Positions 25,733 to 34,884 of a DNA stretch of 64,000 nt are shown in pieces. The notes under the pieces are model-generated. The model was not told the origin of the DNA. It made no database searches and worked only from the letters and a program-made list of their open reading frames with translations. The stretch lies in contig OZ255631.1 of the NCBI GenBank assembly GCA_965276835.1, positions 1,364,001-1,428,000 of the forward strand, in the 5' to 3' direction. A program made the translations under genes and the position numbers. The stretch is from BOG-932 sp965276835. GTDB lineage: Bacteria > Pseudomonadota > Alphaproteobacteria > BOG-932 > Roseiterribacteraceae. Positions within the stretch are counted from its first letter, which is position 1. The number at the start of each line of letters is the position of its first letter.

Positions 25733-26500
25733 GTGGTGAGGCTCGCGACCTGGAACGTCAATTCCATCAAAGCCCGGCTGCCGATCGTTCAGGATTGGCT
25801 GGCCGCCGATGGGCCCGAGATCCTGTGCCTACAGGAAATCAAGACGCTCGACTTCCCGTCATTCGAGTTCGAGGCTCTGGGATACCAGTGCCTGTTCGTC
25901 GGGCAGAAGTCCTATAACGGTGTTGCGATCCTGTCGAAGCTGCCGATCGCCGAGGTGGAGACCGCCCTGCCCGAGGGTGACGGCGACGACCATGCGCGGT
26001 TTATCTCAGCTGACATTGCCGGGCTGCACGTCATCAATATCTACCTGCCGAACGGCAACCCGATCGGCACGGACAAGTTCACCTACAAGCTCGCCTGGAT
26101 GGACCGGCTGCAGCGGCATCTGCAGAAGCTGATGGATGAAGAAAAGCCGTTCGTCATCGGCGGCGACTTCAACGTCATCCCAGAAGACGCCGACTGTTAC
26201 GATCCCCGTGCCTGGATAACCGATGCGCTGTTTCAGCCGGAAAGCCGGGGCCGTTATCGCGCTCTGTTGAACATGGGGCTGACCGACGCGCTGCGGACGC
26301 TGCATCCCGAGCCGCATCTCTATACCTTCTGGGACTATCAGGCGGGCCGCTGGCAGCGCGACCAAGGCATCCGCATCGACCATTGGCTGCTGTCGCCAGA
26401 GGCGGCGGACCGGCTGGAGACTTGCATCGTCGATCGCGGGCCCCGCGCCTTGGAGCGCGCATCTGACCACACGCCGGTGATCCTGACCCTCAGGGACTAG
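25733..26500 (+). CDS. xthA: Exodeoxyribonuclease III
   Basis: A 255-residue Mg2+-dependent AP endonuclease and 3'-5' exonuclease for base excision repair. LATWNVNSIKARLP, ILCLQEIKT (catalytic Glu), VIGGDFNVIPED (Asp-Asn pair) and IRIDHWLLSP with SDHTPV (catalytic Asp-His) are all present. It uses a GTG start (25733 or 25736), 14 nt after erpA. Its end overlaps the DUF302 gene on the other strand by 11 bp. Confidence 0.95.
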   Translation: MVRLATWNVNSIKARLPIVQDWLAADGPEILCLQEIKTLDFPSFEFEALGYQCLFVGQKSYNGVAILSKLPIAEVETALPEGDGDDHARFISADIAGLHVINIYLPNGNPIGTDKFTYKLAWMDRLQRHLQKLMDEEKPFVIGGDFNVIPEDADCYDPRAWITDALFQPESRGRYRALLNMGLTDALRTLHPEPHLYTFWDYQAGRWQRDQGIRIDHWLLSPEAADRLETCIVDRGPRALERASDHTPVILTLRD

Positions 26501-26879
26501 CCAGACCGGCCAGCATTCCCTTCATCGCGGTCAACACCGCCGCATCGTCCGGCGTGATGCCATAGCGCGCCGCGATCCAGACCGGATCGCTATAGGACGC
26601 CCAGGTCTTTCCGGCACTATCGGTCCAGACCAGGATCCTGAGCGGCAGATCGATCCCGATCCGCTGGTCGATCTGCATCAGCCTGGTGCCGGCCTGGGCA
26701 TTGCCGAAGATCAGGACGGTCGTCGGTCCAAGCTTCAGATCGACCCCGGCCGCATTGGCGGCATGGTCGATCTTGGCGAACAGGGTCACACCCTTGGCCG
26801 CCAATGCAGCCTCAAGCCTGTGAACCGTGTGTGCGGCGTCCAGTGAACTTTCGACTGTTATCAGACCGTCTGGATTCAT
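26490..26879 (-). CDS. DUF302 family protein
   Basis: A 129-residue protein starting at the ATG at 26879, which overlaps the stop of the DUF202 gene. ITVESSLDAAHTVHRLEAAL, GVTLFAKIDHAANA, TTVLIFGNAQAGTRLM and LPLRILVWTDSAGKTWASY are typical of the DUF302 (TT1751-like) fold. The biochemical role is not known for the family. It is likely co-expressed with the membrane protein upstream. Confidence 0.85.
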   Translation of the reverse strand: MNPDGLITVESSLDAAHTVHRLEAALAAKGVTLFAKIDHAANAAGVDLKLGPTTVLIFGNAQAGTRLMQIDQRIGIDLPLRILVWTDSAGKTWASYSDPVWIAARYGITPDDAAVLTAMKGMLAGLASP

Positions 26880-27223
26880 GATGTCCCCATCGGTTGGCGG
26901 GCGGCGAACCACAGCAGGATGCTGAAGACCAGGATCGAGGCCAGCAACAGGCCGCTGAGCACAACCTCCCGCCGGACGCTGCTGGCGCTATACATCTCCG
27001 ATGCCTCGATCTCCCGGGTCGCGGCGACAAAGCGCACGGTCGACAGGATCAGCACGATGCCGGCTATCGCCACCAGCGCGAAGCCCGAAATCAGGCCGAA
27101 CAGGCCGGGAGCCAGGTCGAGCCGGGGAATGGCGATACCGAACGCTGCGATGCCGAGCGCGGTGCGGATCCAGGACAGATAAGTGCGTTCGTTGGCGGCG
27201 TGATCGTTGAAGTTCTTAATCAT
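26876..27223 (-). CDS. DUF202 (YidH-type) membrane protein
   Basis: A 115-residue protein with the DUF202 hallmark HAANERTYLSWIRTALGIAA at the N-terminus and three membrane helices (about residues 20-38, 42-62 and 85-107). The function is unknown. It lies 14 nt after the lipoprotein gene and overlaps the DUF302 gene by 4 bp, forming a three-gene unit. Confidence 0.88.
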   Translation of the reverse strand: MIKNFNDHAANERTYLSWIRTALGIAAFGIAIPRLDLAPGLFGLISGFALVAIAGIVLILSTVRFVAATREIEASEMYSASSVRREVVLSGLLLASILVFSILLWFAARQPMGTS

Positions 27224-27237
27224 GCCACCGCTCCCCG

Positions 27238-27648
27238 CTATTTCAGATTTTTCGGATTGCCCGGCAGCAACTCCGCGATCCGGGTGATTTTCTTCTCGCC
27301 GTCAGGGCTCCAGAAAACGCCTTTGGCGTCGCGGCCGACCTCGGAGCAGACCCGGATTTCGTTGTCGAGCAGCGTACAGAACAGATTGTCCTTGATGCCC
27401 CACGCCCCCTGGTAAGGCTGCCCATCGGAAGACCCGTACAGCTTGCCATCCGCGGCGTAGTATTCGAACGAACCGTCGGGCATGACTGCCGTATGGTCGG
27501 ATATCACCGCGGCGATTTCGGCCGCCGTCATCGGGTGGGGTGTCAGGCCGGTGATCTCAAGCTCGTTCGCGTTGTGGGCGCAGGCCGCCAGCAAGGCCAG
27601 ACCGATAACCGCGGCGCACTTGAAGACATTGGATGAACTGATCGGCAT
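27238..27648 (-). CDS. Hypothetical lipoprotein
   Basis: A 136-residue protein with signal peptide and lipobox LAAC (Cys23). I did not recognise the mature domain. GLTPHPMTAAEIAAVISDHT, then DGSFEYYAADGKLYG, GAWGIKDNLFCTLLD and CSEVGRDAKGVFWSPDG suggest a small beta-rich protein with two Cys that may form a disulfide. The ATG at 27648 is used because the signal peptide begins there; an in-frame ATG lies at 27690. It heads the unit with the DUF202 and DUF302 genes. Confidence 0.7.
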   Translation of the reverse strand: MPISSSNVFKCAAVIGLALLAACAHNANELEITGLTPHPMTAAEIAAVISDHTAVMPDGSFEYYAADGKLYGSSDGQPYQGAWGIKDNLFCTLLDNEIRVCSEVGRDAKGVFWSPDGEKKITRIAELLPGNPKNLK

Positions 27649-27767
27649 GAGGACTCGGTTTTCAGATCGGGCCTTAAGACCTTGCACCATATTGCGGGAT
27701 GCCAGCCAATGAGAAGCTTTCGCGTAGACTATTGCCAGTCAAACCCTGGAAAGGCCAGACGACGCCC

Positions 27768-28286
27768 ATGAGCACCACGCCATCCTTCGTTTGCGCCTCC
27801 TGCGGTACGGCGCATGACGGATATCCGACGGACCAGGCTTACGAGCTGCCGGACGTGGTTTGGGCGATTCCCGAAAGCGAGCGTGAGGCGCGAGCGCGCT
27901 TCGATACCGATCTGTGCGAATGCGACGGGCATTTCTTCATCCGCACCGTTCTGAAGGTGCCGCTCGCCGGATCGGAGGCGTTTTTCGGCTGGGGGTTGTG
28001 GGTTGAAGTCCATGTCGACGACTTTTGGCGTTATGTCGATGTGTATGAGACCGACGCTACCGGCGAACCGCCCTACCCGGCCAAGATCGCCAACGCCCCG
28101 AAATTCTATCCGGACGTTCTGGGCGCGGATGTCATGATGCAGTTCGGCACGGCGAAGGACCGTCCGAGCCTCTGTTTCCCACCCGGCGCCACGTCCGAAC
28201 TGGCAACGGATCAGCGCGACGGCATGAGCGCCGAGCGCCACCACGGCCTGCTGGAGGCTCTGGGATACGGAGTCCCCGCCGATTAG
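27768..28286 (+). CDS. DUF2199 family protein
   Basis: A 172-residue cytosolic protein. FVCASCGTAHDGYP (a CxxC knuckle), PDVVWAIPESEREARARFDT, CECDGHFFIRTVLKVPLAGS and FGWGLWVEVHVDDFWRYVDV are typical of DUF2199. No function is established. I start at the ATG at 27768 (MSTTPS) just before the family domain. Its stop overlaps the end of valS by 4 bp on the opposite strand. Confidence 0.82.
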   Translation: MSTTPSFVCASCGTAHDGYPTDQAYELPDVVWAIPESEREARARFDTDLCECDGHFFIRTVLKVPLAGSEAFFGWGLWVEVHVDDFWRYVDVYETDATGEPPYPAKIANAPKFYPDVLGADVMMQFGTAKDRPSLCFPPGATSELATDQRDGMSAERHHGLLEALGYGVPAD

Positions 28287-30922
28287 ACGGCCAGCATCTC
28301 CAGCGCGTTGCGCACCTTCTCGGCCGACGCGAGATAGTCGGCGCGCTTCTCGCGTTGCTCGGCGATGACTTCCTCTGGCGCGCGCTCGACGAACTGCGCG
28401 TTGCCGAGTTTCTTATCGATCCGTTCGACCTCGCCTTCGATGCGCTTTGCTTCCTTCTCCAGCCGGGCACGCTCGACAGCGAAGTCGATGGTGCCGGCCA
28501 ACGGCAGCACCACCGTCATTTCGTCGAGCGCGATCCGCGCGGCGCCGCCGGCCGGGGCTTCGCCGAAGGCGCCCGAGCTGTCCACCCGCGCCATGCGTTC
28601 GACCAGCCCGCGATAATCACCCAGGCGGCGCTTGCTGGCCTCACCCGCGTCTTTCAGGATCAGCGGGATGATCGCCGAGGCCGGGACGTTGATGTCCGAC
28701 CGTGTGCTACGGATGGCGGAGATCAGGCGGACCAGCCAGTCGATCTCATCCTTCGCGGCGGCGTCGACCAAGCTGTCGCCGAATGCGGGCCATTCGGAGG
28801 TCGCCAACAAGTGACCGCCCCGGTCGCCGAGCTTCTCGTACAGCTCCTCGGTCAGGAACGGCATGGTCGGGTGAAGCAGAGTCAATATCTGGTCCAGCAG
28901 CCAGGCGGTCGTCGCGCGCGTCTCTGCGGCATCGTCGCCGCCCGCCGCGATCAGCGGCTTGGTGAATTCCAGGTACCAGTCGCAGAAGCTGCCCCAGGCG
29001 AACTGATAGACGCCGAGCGCGGCCTCGCTGAAGCGCAGCGCGTCGAGCGATTCCGCCACCTTGGCCGCCGTCAGCGCCAGTTCGCCGACCGCCCAGCGAT
29101 TGACCGCCAGCTTGACCGAGGCGGGATCGAAGCCCGGCACCGGATGGCATTCGTTCATCTGGCAGAAGCGCGCGGCATTCCACAGCTTGGTGGCGAAGTT
29201 GCGATAGCCCTCCACCCGCTGTTCCGACAGGCGGATGTCCCTGCCCTGCGCGGTCAATGCGGTGAGCGTAAACCGTAGCGCGTCGGCGCCGTATTTGTCG
29301 ATCAGCACCAGGGGGTCGATGACGTTGCCCTTGGTCTTGGACATTTTCTGCCCGTGCTCGTCGCGCACCAAAGCGTGGATATAGACCCGGCGAAACGGCA
29401 CATCGCCCATGAAATGCAGGCCCATCATCATCATCCGGGCAACCCAGAAGAAGATGATGTCGAACGACGTGACCAAGAGGTCGGTCGGGTAATACTGGTC
29501 CAGTTCCGGCGTCTTCTCCGGCCAGCCCAAGGTCGAGAACGGCCATAAAGCGGACGAGAACCAGGTGTCCAGAACGTCGTTGTCGCGCACCAGTTCGACG
29601 TCACGGCCGTAATGCGCCTTGGCGGCGATCAGCGCCTCGCTCTCCGTCTCCTCGACGAAGATCTTATGGTCGGGGCCGTACCAGGCCGGGATGCGATGAC
29701 CCCACCATAGCTGGCGGCTGATGCACCAGGGCTGGATGTTGCGCAGCCATTCGAAATAGGTCTTTTCCCACTGCGCCGGCACGAACTGCGTGCGCCCGTC
29801 CTCGACCGCGGCAAGCGCCGGCTTGGCCAGGGTCGCGGCGTCGACATACCACTGGTCGGTCAACCACGGCTCGATGGTGACGCCGGACCGGTCGCCGGTC
29901 GGCAAGGTATGGTCGTGCGGCTCGACCTTCTCGATGACGCCGAGCTCCTCCAGCTCAGCCAGGATCGCCTTGCGCGCCGCGTAGCGTTCCATGCCCTGGA
30001 AACGTTCGGGCACGCTGTCGTTCAGGTGGGCGTTCTTGTCGAAGATATTGATCAGCTCCAGCCCATGACGGCGGGCGACCTCGAAATCGTTGAAGTCGTG
30101 CGCCGGGGTGATCTTGACAGCGCCGCTGCCGGTTTCAGGATCGGCATGATCGTCGGCGACGATGGGCAGCAGCCGGCCCACCAGCGGCAGGATGGCGTGC
30201 CGGCCGATTAGGTCTTTATAGCGCTCATCCTCCGGATTCACGGCGATGGCGGTGTCGCCCAGCATCGTTTCGGGGCGCGTGGTGGCGACGATCAACATCC
30301 GGTCCGCCTCACCTTCGATCGGATACCGCAGATGCCACAGCGAGCCCTTATGCGGCTTGGCCTCGACCTCCAGGTCGGAGATCGCGGTGTGCAGTTTGGG
30401 ATCCCAATTGACCAGCCGCTTGTCGCGATAGATCAGCTTTTGCTTGTACAGATCGACGAACACCTTGCGGACGGCGTCGGACAGCCCCTCGTCCATCGTG
30501 AAGCGTTCGCGCGACCAGTCGGGCGAGGTGCCCAGCCGGTGCAGCTGGTTGACGATGGCGCCGCCGGATTCGGCCTTCCACTTCCAGATGCGTTCGATGA
30601 AGGCGTCGCGGGTGAAATCCGCCTTTGACTTGCCCTCGGCCGCCAGTTGCCGCTCGACGATCATCTGGGTGGCGATACCGGCATGGTCGGTGCCCGGCTG
30701 CCACAACACGCGGTCCTTCTTCATCCGGCGATAGCGGATGACGACGTCCTGCAAAGTGTGGTTCAGCGCGTGGCCGACATGCAGGCTGCCCGTCACGTTG
30801 GGCGGCGGCATCATGACGGTGAAGGGCGTGCCGTTGCCGGCCGGCTTTCCGATTTCGGCGGAATCCCAGCGTTCGGACTGGCGGCTTTCCACCGCCTTCG
30901 GATCGAAGGTCTTATCGAGCAT
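28283..30922 (-). CDS. valS: Valine-tRNA ligase
   Basis: An 879-residue class I synthetase. The HIGH motif is HVGH (residues 48-51) in PPNVTGSLHVGHALNH, the editing domain has ATTRPETMLGDTA (from 213), and the KMSKS loop is KMSKTKG (526-532). The C-terminal 60 residues form the coiled-coil tRNA arm (ERARLEKEAKRIEGEVERID). Length is normal for the alphaproteobacterial form. It follows the TolC gene, but a 275-bp repeat-containing gap separates them. Confidence 0.97.
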   Translation of the reverse strand: MLDKTFDPKAVESRQSERWDSAEIGKPAGNGTPFTVMMPPPNVTGSLHVGHALNHTLQDVVIRYRRMKKDRVLWQPGTDHAGIATQMIVERQLAAEGKSKADFTRDAFIERIWKWKAESGGAIVNQLHRLGTSPDWSRERFTMDEGLSDAVRKVFVDLYKQKLIYRDKRLVNWDPKLHTAISDLEVEAKPHKGSLWHLRYPIEGEADRMLIVATTRPETMLGDTAIAVNPEDERYKDLIGRHAILPLVGRLLPIVADDHADPETGSGAVKITPAHDFNDFEVARRHGLELINIFDKNAHLNDSVPERFQGMERYAARKAILAELEELGVIEKVEPHDHTLPTGDRSGVTIEPWLTDQWYVDAATLAKPALAAVEDGRTQFVPAQWEKTYFEWLRNIQPWCISRQLWWGHRIPAWYGPDHKIFVEETESEALIAAKAHYGRDVELVRDNDVLDTWFSSALWPFSTLGWPEKTPELDQYYPTDLLVTSFDIIFFWVARMMMMGLHFMGDVPFRRVYIHALVRDEHGQKMSKTKGNVIDPLVLIDKYGADALRFTLTALTAQGRDIRLSEQRVEGYRNFATKLWNAARFCQMNECHPVPGFDPASVKLAVNRWAVGELALTAAKVAESLDALRFSEAALGVYQFAWGSFCDWYLEFTKPLIAAGGDDAAETRATTAWLLDQILTLLHPTMPFLTEELYEKLGDRGGHLLATSEWPAFGDSLVDAAAKDEIDWLVRLISAIRSTRSDINVPASAIIPLILKDAGEASKRRLGDYRGLVERMARVDSSGAFGEAPAGGAARIALDEMTVVLPLAGTIDFAVERARLEKEAKRIEGEVERIDKKLGNAQFVERAPEEVIAEQREKRADYLASAEKVRNALEMLAV

Positions 30923-31063
30923 GGGCGAGAACTACCGGCGAAACGGGTAAGGACGTCTGCATTTGTAAACTCAGATCGTCATTCCCGCGAAGGTGTAGAG
31001 CGGTCCAATTCAAACTTTTGTGCAATTCGGATGATAAGCCGCTGCTCAAAACACCGTGAAGTT

Positions 31064-31170
31064 CGTCATGGCCGGGCTTGACCCGGCCATCCACGCGGCC
31101 CCGCTTGTACGAAAACCGGGCATTTGCACCTTCGGCACCACGTGGATACCCGGGTTAAGCCCGGGACGCG
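31064..31170. repeat. Paired palindromic repeat (BIME-like), copy 1
   Basis: ATGGCCGGGCTTGACCCGGCCAT is a palindrome, given here as core GGCCGGG-CTTGA-CCCGGCC at 31064-31095, flanked by CGTC and CCACG. A second, inverted unit with CGTGGAT and the core CCCGGG-TTAAG-CCCGGG lies at 31139-31167. The same two-unit arrangement recurs at 37716-37820. It lies between tolC-type gene and valS. A short CGTCATTCCCGCGAA fragment at 30978-30992 may be a remnant of another repeat family. Confidence 0.75.
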
Positions 31171-31197
31171 TTGAGGCTGTTCGGCGCGCCGGGTAAA

Positions 31198-32655
31198 TCA
31201 GTCGATACCGGTGCCGTACAATTTATCGCCGACGCGGTCCTGATTGACCTGCGGGTCGTAAATCTTGACGTCGAGCCTGAGATCCCGCGCGGTCAGGCCG
31301 CCGGTGGCCGACAACAGGGTGAAGGAATTGACCAGCACGTCATGCTGGGCGCCGACCAGATTGACCTGCGCCTGCAGCAGATTCTGCTCGGCGGTCAGGG
31401 AGTCGAGAACCGTGCTGGTGCCGACCAAAGCCTGCTGACGGGTACCCTCGGCGCCGATCTGGGCTGCCTTCACCTGCGCGGTCAGCGCCTCGACGCTGGC
31501 ACGCGCGGCGGTCAGCTGCTCCCAGGCGGAAATCGCGGACTGACGCGCGACGCGCTTGGCTTCTTCGATGGCGATCAGGTTCTGGTTCGCCGTGTGCTTG
31601 GCCTCACGGACCTGCGACGAGGCAAGGCCGCCGGTATAGATCGGCCATGTCATCTGCGCCGCGACGCTGGCATCGTCGATGTGATCGAGGCGGGATCCGA
31701 TGCCGCTCGCAGCATTGGATGCACTCGAACTGCTGAGATCGGAGTTCCTGCCGGGATAGATGCGTGACACGGTGCCAACCAGGTCAATCTGCGGCAGGCG
31801 TGCCCCTTGCACGACATCGACGCTGTCTCGCGCAGCGCGCTCAGCAAAAACAGCGGCAACCACGTTCGGGTTGGCTTCCTCCGCCTGAGCTACAGCTTCT
31901 TCCAGCGTTGCCGGCAACGGGTATTTGAACTCGCCCTGGACGAGTTTCTGCGGTGCCTGTCCGACAATGTGTTGAAAGGTGGCACGATCGGTCGCCAACT
32001 GGCCGATGGCCGTGGTGTGCTGCGAACGTGCCTGCTCGTACGATGCCTCAGAGAGCGCAACGTCCGTGCGGGTTACTTCGCCGACACGAAATCGGTCGCT
32101 TTCCGCGTCCAACTGCCGCTTCAGCACCGCCTCGTTATTGGCCGTCAGATCGACCGTAGCCTGATCGCGATATACATCCAGATAAGCTTGCGCCGCCGCC
32201 AGCAGGACAGTCTGTTCCGTGTTCTTCAACTGCGATTGGCCGGCTTTGACCGTGTTGGTCGCCTGGCTGGTCTGCGCGACCGTGCGACCACCGCGATAAA
32301 GATGCTCGACGACCTGAACGCCAACACTGCTGTCAGTATTGTAGCTGTTGTAGCCGATACCCCCGGGATTGCCCGAGGTTTGACGAGCCAGTCCAGCGGC
32401 AACCGTCGGTGGACCATAACCCGCATGTGTCCGTTCGATCGTGCCATTCAACGTCACCGTCGGCCGCCAGTTGGACAAAGCCTGCGGCACCTGCTCATCG
32501 GTCGCCCGCTGCTGGGCGCGCTGGCCGCTCAGCTGCGTGCTCTGGGTGTAGGCAAGGCCCATCGTGTCGGTCAGCGACTGGGCGAAGGCTGGGGCCGCGG
32601 CGCCTAAGCCCAGTGTCAGGGCAATCGAAGGACTGAGCCAAAGAGAATTGCGCAT
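31198..32655 (-). CDS. TolC-family outer membrane channel
   Basis: A 485-residue protein with signal peptide (cleavage after AFA25). SLTDTMGLAYTQSTQLSGQR and two internally similar halves of long alpha-helical segments (for example VDLTANNEAVLKRQLDAESD and ALVGTSTVLDSLTAEQNLLQ) are characteristic of TolC trimeric channels used by type I secretion and efflux. No transporter gene is adjacent; rhodanese and PIMT-like genes precede it. It starts 9 nt after the rhodanese gene ends, so it is likely co-transcribed with it. Confidence 0.92.
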   Translation of the reverse strand: MRNSLWLSPSIALTLGLGAAAPAFAQSLTDTMGLAYTQSTQLSGQRAQQRATDEQVPQALSNWRPTVTLNGTIERTHAGYGPPTVAAGLARQTSGNPGGIGYNSYNTDSSVGVQVVEHLYRGGRTVAQTSQATNTVKAGQSQLKNTEQTVLLAAAQAYLDVYRDQATVDLTANNEAVLKRQLDAESDRFRVGEVTRTDVALSEASYEQARSQHTTAIGQLATDRATFQHIVGQAPQKLVQGEFKYPLPATLEEAVAQAEEANPNVVAAVFAERAARDSVDVVQGARLPQIDLVGTVSRIYPGRNSDLSSSSASNAASGIGSRLDHIDDASVAAQMTWPIYTGGLASSQVREAKHTANQNLIAIEEAKRVARQSAISAWEQLTAARASVEALTAQVKAAQIGAEGTRQQALVGTSTVLDSLTAEQNLLQAQVNLVGAQHDVLVNSFTLLSATGGLTARDLRLDVKIYDPQVNQDRVGDKLYGTGID

Positions 32656-32664
32656 CGAAATTTC

Positions 32665-32991
32665 CTAATATCGTGACAGGCTGGTGTCGACCAGCCGGGC
32701 CCAGGCGTCGATGCCGCCCGCGACGTTGGTCGCGTTGTCGTATCCCTGGTTACGAAGCCATGCCGTCGCTTGCGCGCTGCGGCCGCCGTGATGGCACATG
32801 ACCGCCAGCGGGCGGTCCTTCGGCAGTTCGCCGAAACGCCGGGAAATCTCACCCAGCGGAATCGCGATCACGCCGTCAACCTTGGCGATGTCCAGCTCCC
32901 ACGGCTCCCGCACGTCCAGGATCGCGGGCGGGTTGTCTCCGTCCAGCCGGTCCTTCAGGGTGGTCGCGTCGATCTCGAAGGGTTCGGACAT
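32665..32991 (-). CDS. Rhodanese-like domain protein
   Basis: A 108-residue single-domain protein. PAILDVREPWELDIAKVDG, then IPLGEISRRFGELPKDRPLA and the active loop CHHGGRSAQATAWL with the catalytic Cys, followed by VAGGIDAW. It may move sulfane sulfur or act as a phosphatase-like binding module. The ATG at 32991 is 2 nt after the stop of the PIMT-like gene; longer frames overlap that gene. Confidence 0.9.
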   Translation of the reverse strand: MSEPFEIDATTLKDRLDGDNPPAILDVREPWELDIAKVDGVIAIPLGEISRRFGELPKDRPLAVMCHHGGRSAQATAWLRNQGYDNATNVAGGIDAWARLVDTSLSRY

Positions 32992-32993
32992 GC

Positions 32994-33659
32994 TCAAAAA
33001 GCGAATTCGGGCCGGGGCGCGAAGCCGGGAAGGAAGGGAACGACCGCGTCGAACAGAGGCCGTCCGGAAACCGCGCCGCCCAGTTTCCGATAGAGCGTAC
33101 CGGCGCCGCTGCGGCCTTCCTGCGAACGAATCGTCACGAGCCGCCCATGGTCGGCCAATTGCGCGGTCAGCGCGGCCGGCAGATCGGCCACCATGCCGTC
33201 GACCAGGATCACGTCGTACGGGCCGGATTCGGCCCATCCCTGCTCCAACGGTCCCTCATGCACCACGGCATTGGTCACGGCCAGGGCGGCGAGATTTTCC
33301 TTCGCCGCGGCGGCCAGCGCAGGGTCGCTCTCGACCGCGGTCACCGTGGCGCACAGGCCGCCCAGGATCGCGGCGGAATATCCGGTGCCGGCGCCGACAA
33401 CCAGAACCTTGTCATCCGCACCGACCATGGCTTCCTGCAGAAGCCGGGCCAGGACGAGCGGTTCGACCAGATAACGGTCGGCGGCGATGCGGATGCTTTT
33501 GTCGACATAGGCGACCGAGGCCAGTGCGTCGGACACGAATATCTGCCGGGGAACGGTAGACAGCGCGGCCAGCAGCCCGTCATCCGTCACCTTGTTCGTC
33601 CGAATTTGGCTCTCGACCATGTTGAAGCGCGCTGTAGCGTAAAGATCGCCCGCTGCCAT
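32994..33659 (-). CDS. PIMT-like SAM-dependent methyltransferase
   Basis: A 221-residue protein related to protein-L-isoaspartate methyltransferase. SAM motif I is VLVVGAGTGYSAAILGGL, and LVDGMVADLPAALTAQLADH matches the later region. The PIMT substrate motif (GHGQTISQP in the pcm product of this window) is replaced by AADRYLVEP, so isoaspartate repair is doubtful. I start at MAAGDLYATARFNMVESQIR; an ATG 8 codons upstream (33683) is possible. The order PIMT-like, rhodanese, tolC is common in Alphaproteobacteria. Confidence 0.85.
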   Translation of the reverse strand: MAAGDLYATARFNMVESQIRTNKVTDDGLLAALSTVPRQIFVSDALASVAYVDKSIRIAADRYLVEPLVLARLLQEAMVGADDKVLVVGAGTGYSAAILGGLCATVTAVESDPALAAAAKENLAALAVTNAVVHEGPLEQGWAESGPYDVILVDGMVADLPAALTAQLADHGRLVTIRSQEGRSGAGTLYRKLGGAVSGRPLFDAVVPFLPGFAPRPEFAF

Positions 33660-33907
33660 AGGATTCGCCACCGTAAAAGTCATAAAGAATCGCGCCGCCA
33701 CCACCGGCGGAAGCAGTGCGCTATGTAACATCGGGACATGCCGAAAACAACGCCGAGGTGGTTGGGGGTATCGACACTTATCTAACCGCACTTAGTGTAT
33801 CCAAGGGTTCATGTGCTTTCACCCCGCATCCATCACCTGGATGCAGGTCGAAGCGAAATGGCGAGATCGAAACAGAAAAACGTACAAACCACACGGTCAC
33901 CGCAGCC

Positions 33908-34654
33908 TTATTTCGGCGGTCCGCGATTGCGCCGGCGCTTGCGGGCGGCGGGGGTGTTCGGATTGTGCGCGCTGGTCGGCGGAACGCGGAAGCCTTTGCG
34001 GATACCGGCCTTCGCGACCAGAACGGCGGCCTTGACGGCAGGCTTGACCTGCATCCCGGGCTTGCGCGGTTTCGTCGGTGAGCGATCAGGCACTGTTGCC
34101 CGCATCCGGTCGAGAAGAAGGCTCTGCCCCGGCCTGCGGTCGGCCGGCGGGGCGAAGGGATCGTTCTCGGGAGGGTCGACGCCCAGCGTGTGGCGGATAT
34201 CGGCGATCAGCGCATCGAGCGGACCGTTGCTGTAATCCAGCCGGACCCGCAAATCGTTGAGGTCGCCCAGGCCACGGCGGGCTTTGTCGAAATCGAACAG
34301 GTCGTCATAGTCGTAGAGATCGCCGAGCAGGTTTTCCTTGACCAGCCGCGGCGTGAAGAAATCGTCGCGGTCGGGCGCCTTGAACAGCCCGCGCAGTTCG
34401 AATTCCAGCACCACCACCTGGCGCACGGCCTTGGCGACCTTGTCATATTGCGCGATCGTGCCATTCGGCCCGACCATCCGGCGATATTCGTCGGCCGGCG
34501 ACAGGCCCTCGGCCGCCGCGGTCAGCCGCTCGGCCTGGGCCATCCCGGCCTCACGCAGCCGGTCGAGCTCGGCGAGCCGCAGCAATGTCAGCCGGGCGAT
34601 CTCGGCCGGCTGGCTGCCGTCGGTTGGGGTGGAGTGGGTCGCTTGAGAGAACAT
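33908..34654 (-). CDS. Hypothetical protein with helical domain and basic tail
   Basis: A 248-residue protein I did not recognise. Residues 15-190 are mostly helical and charged, with acidic patches (LYDYDDLFDFDKARRGLGDL) and no signal peptide or membrane segment. The last about 55 residues are strongly basic and Pro-rich (KPRKPGMQVKPAVKAAVLVA, then RKRRRNRG), which could bind nucleic acid. It stands alone next to the composite palindromic element. Confidence 0.65.
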   Translation of the reverse strand: MFSQATHSTPTDGSQPAEIARLTLLRLAELDRLREAGMAQAERLTAAAEGLSPADEYRRMVGPNGTIAQYDKVAKAVRQVVVLEFELRGLFKAPDRDDFFTPRLVKENLLGDLYDYDDLFDFDKARRGLGDLNDLRVRLDYSNGPLDALIADIRHTLGVDPPENDPFAPPADRRPGQSLLLDRMRATVPDRSPTKPRKPGMQVKPAVKAAVLVAKAGIRKGFRVPPTSAHNPNTPAARKRRRNRGPPK

Positions 34655-34707
34655 GAGGAACTAAATAAGAACAAAGAAGCATTACGTCAAGGGGTTTTTA
34701 CCTGACG

Positions 34708-34882
34708 TAGGATGGGCGGAGCGCGGCGATACCCATCGAACAGGACTAAGAAATTTCACTACTAAGGACACCAAGGTAAATCCAAAGGATTTTCTTTTCT
34801 TACTTTGGTGTCTTTAGTCTTTGAATTTCAAAGAGTTGCTGCGAGTCCGACCGATGGGTATCGCTGCGCTCCACCCATCCTA
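34708..34882. repeat. Composite palindromic element (MITE-like)
   Basis: A 31-bp terminal inverted repeat (34708-34738 with 34852-34882, two mismatches; core GATGGG...CCCATC with GGAGCG) encloses a second inverted repeat, ACTAAGGACACCAAGGTAA with TTACTTTGGTGTCTTTAGT (two mismatches). The whole 175 bp can fold into one long hairpin and contains no gene. It ends 2 bp from the LOG gene stop. The GGATGGG/CCCATCC ends recall palindromic repeats dispersed in many Proteobacteria. Confidence 0.7.
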
Positions 34883-34884
34883 AG

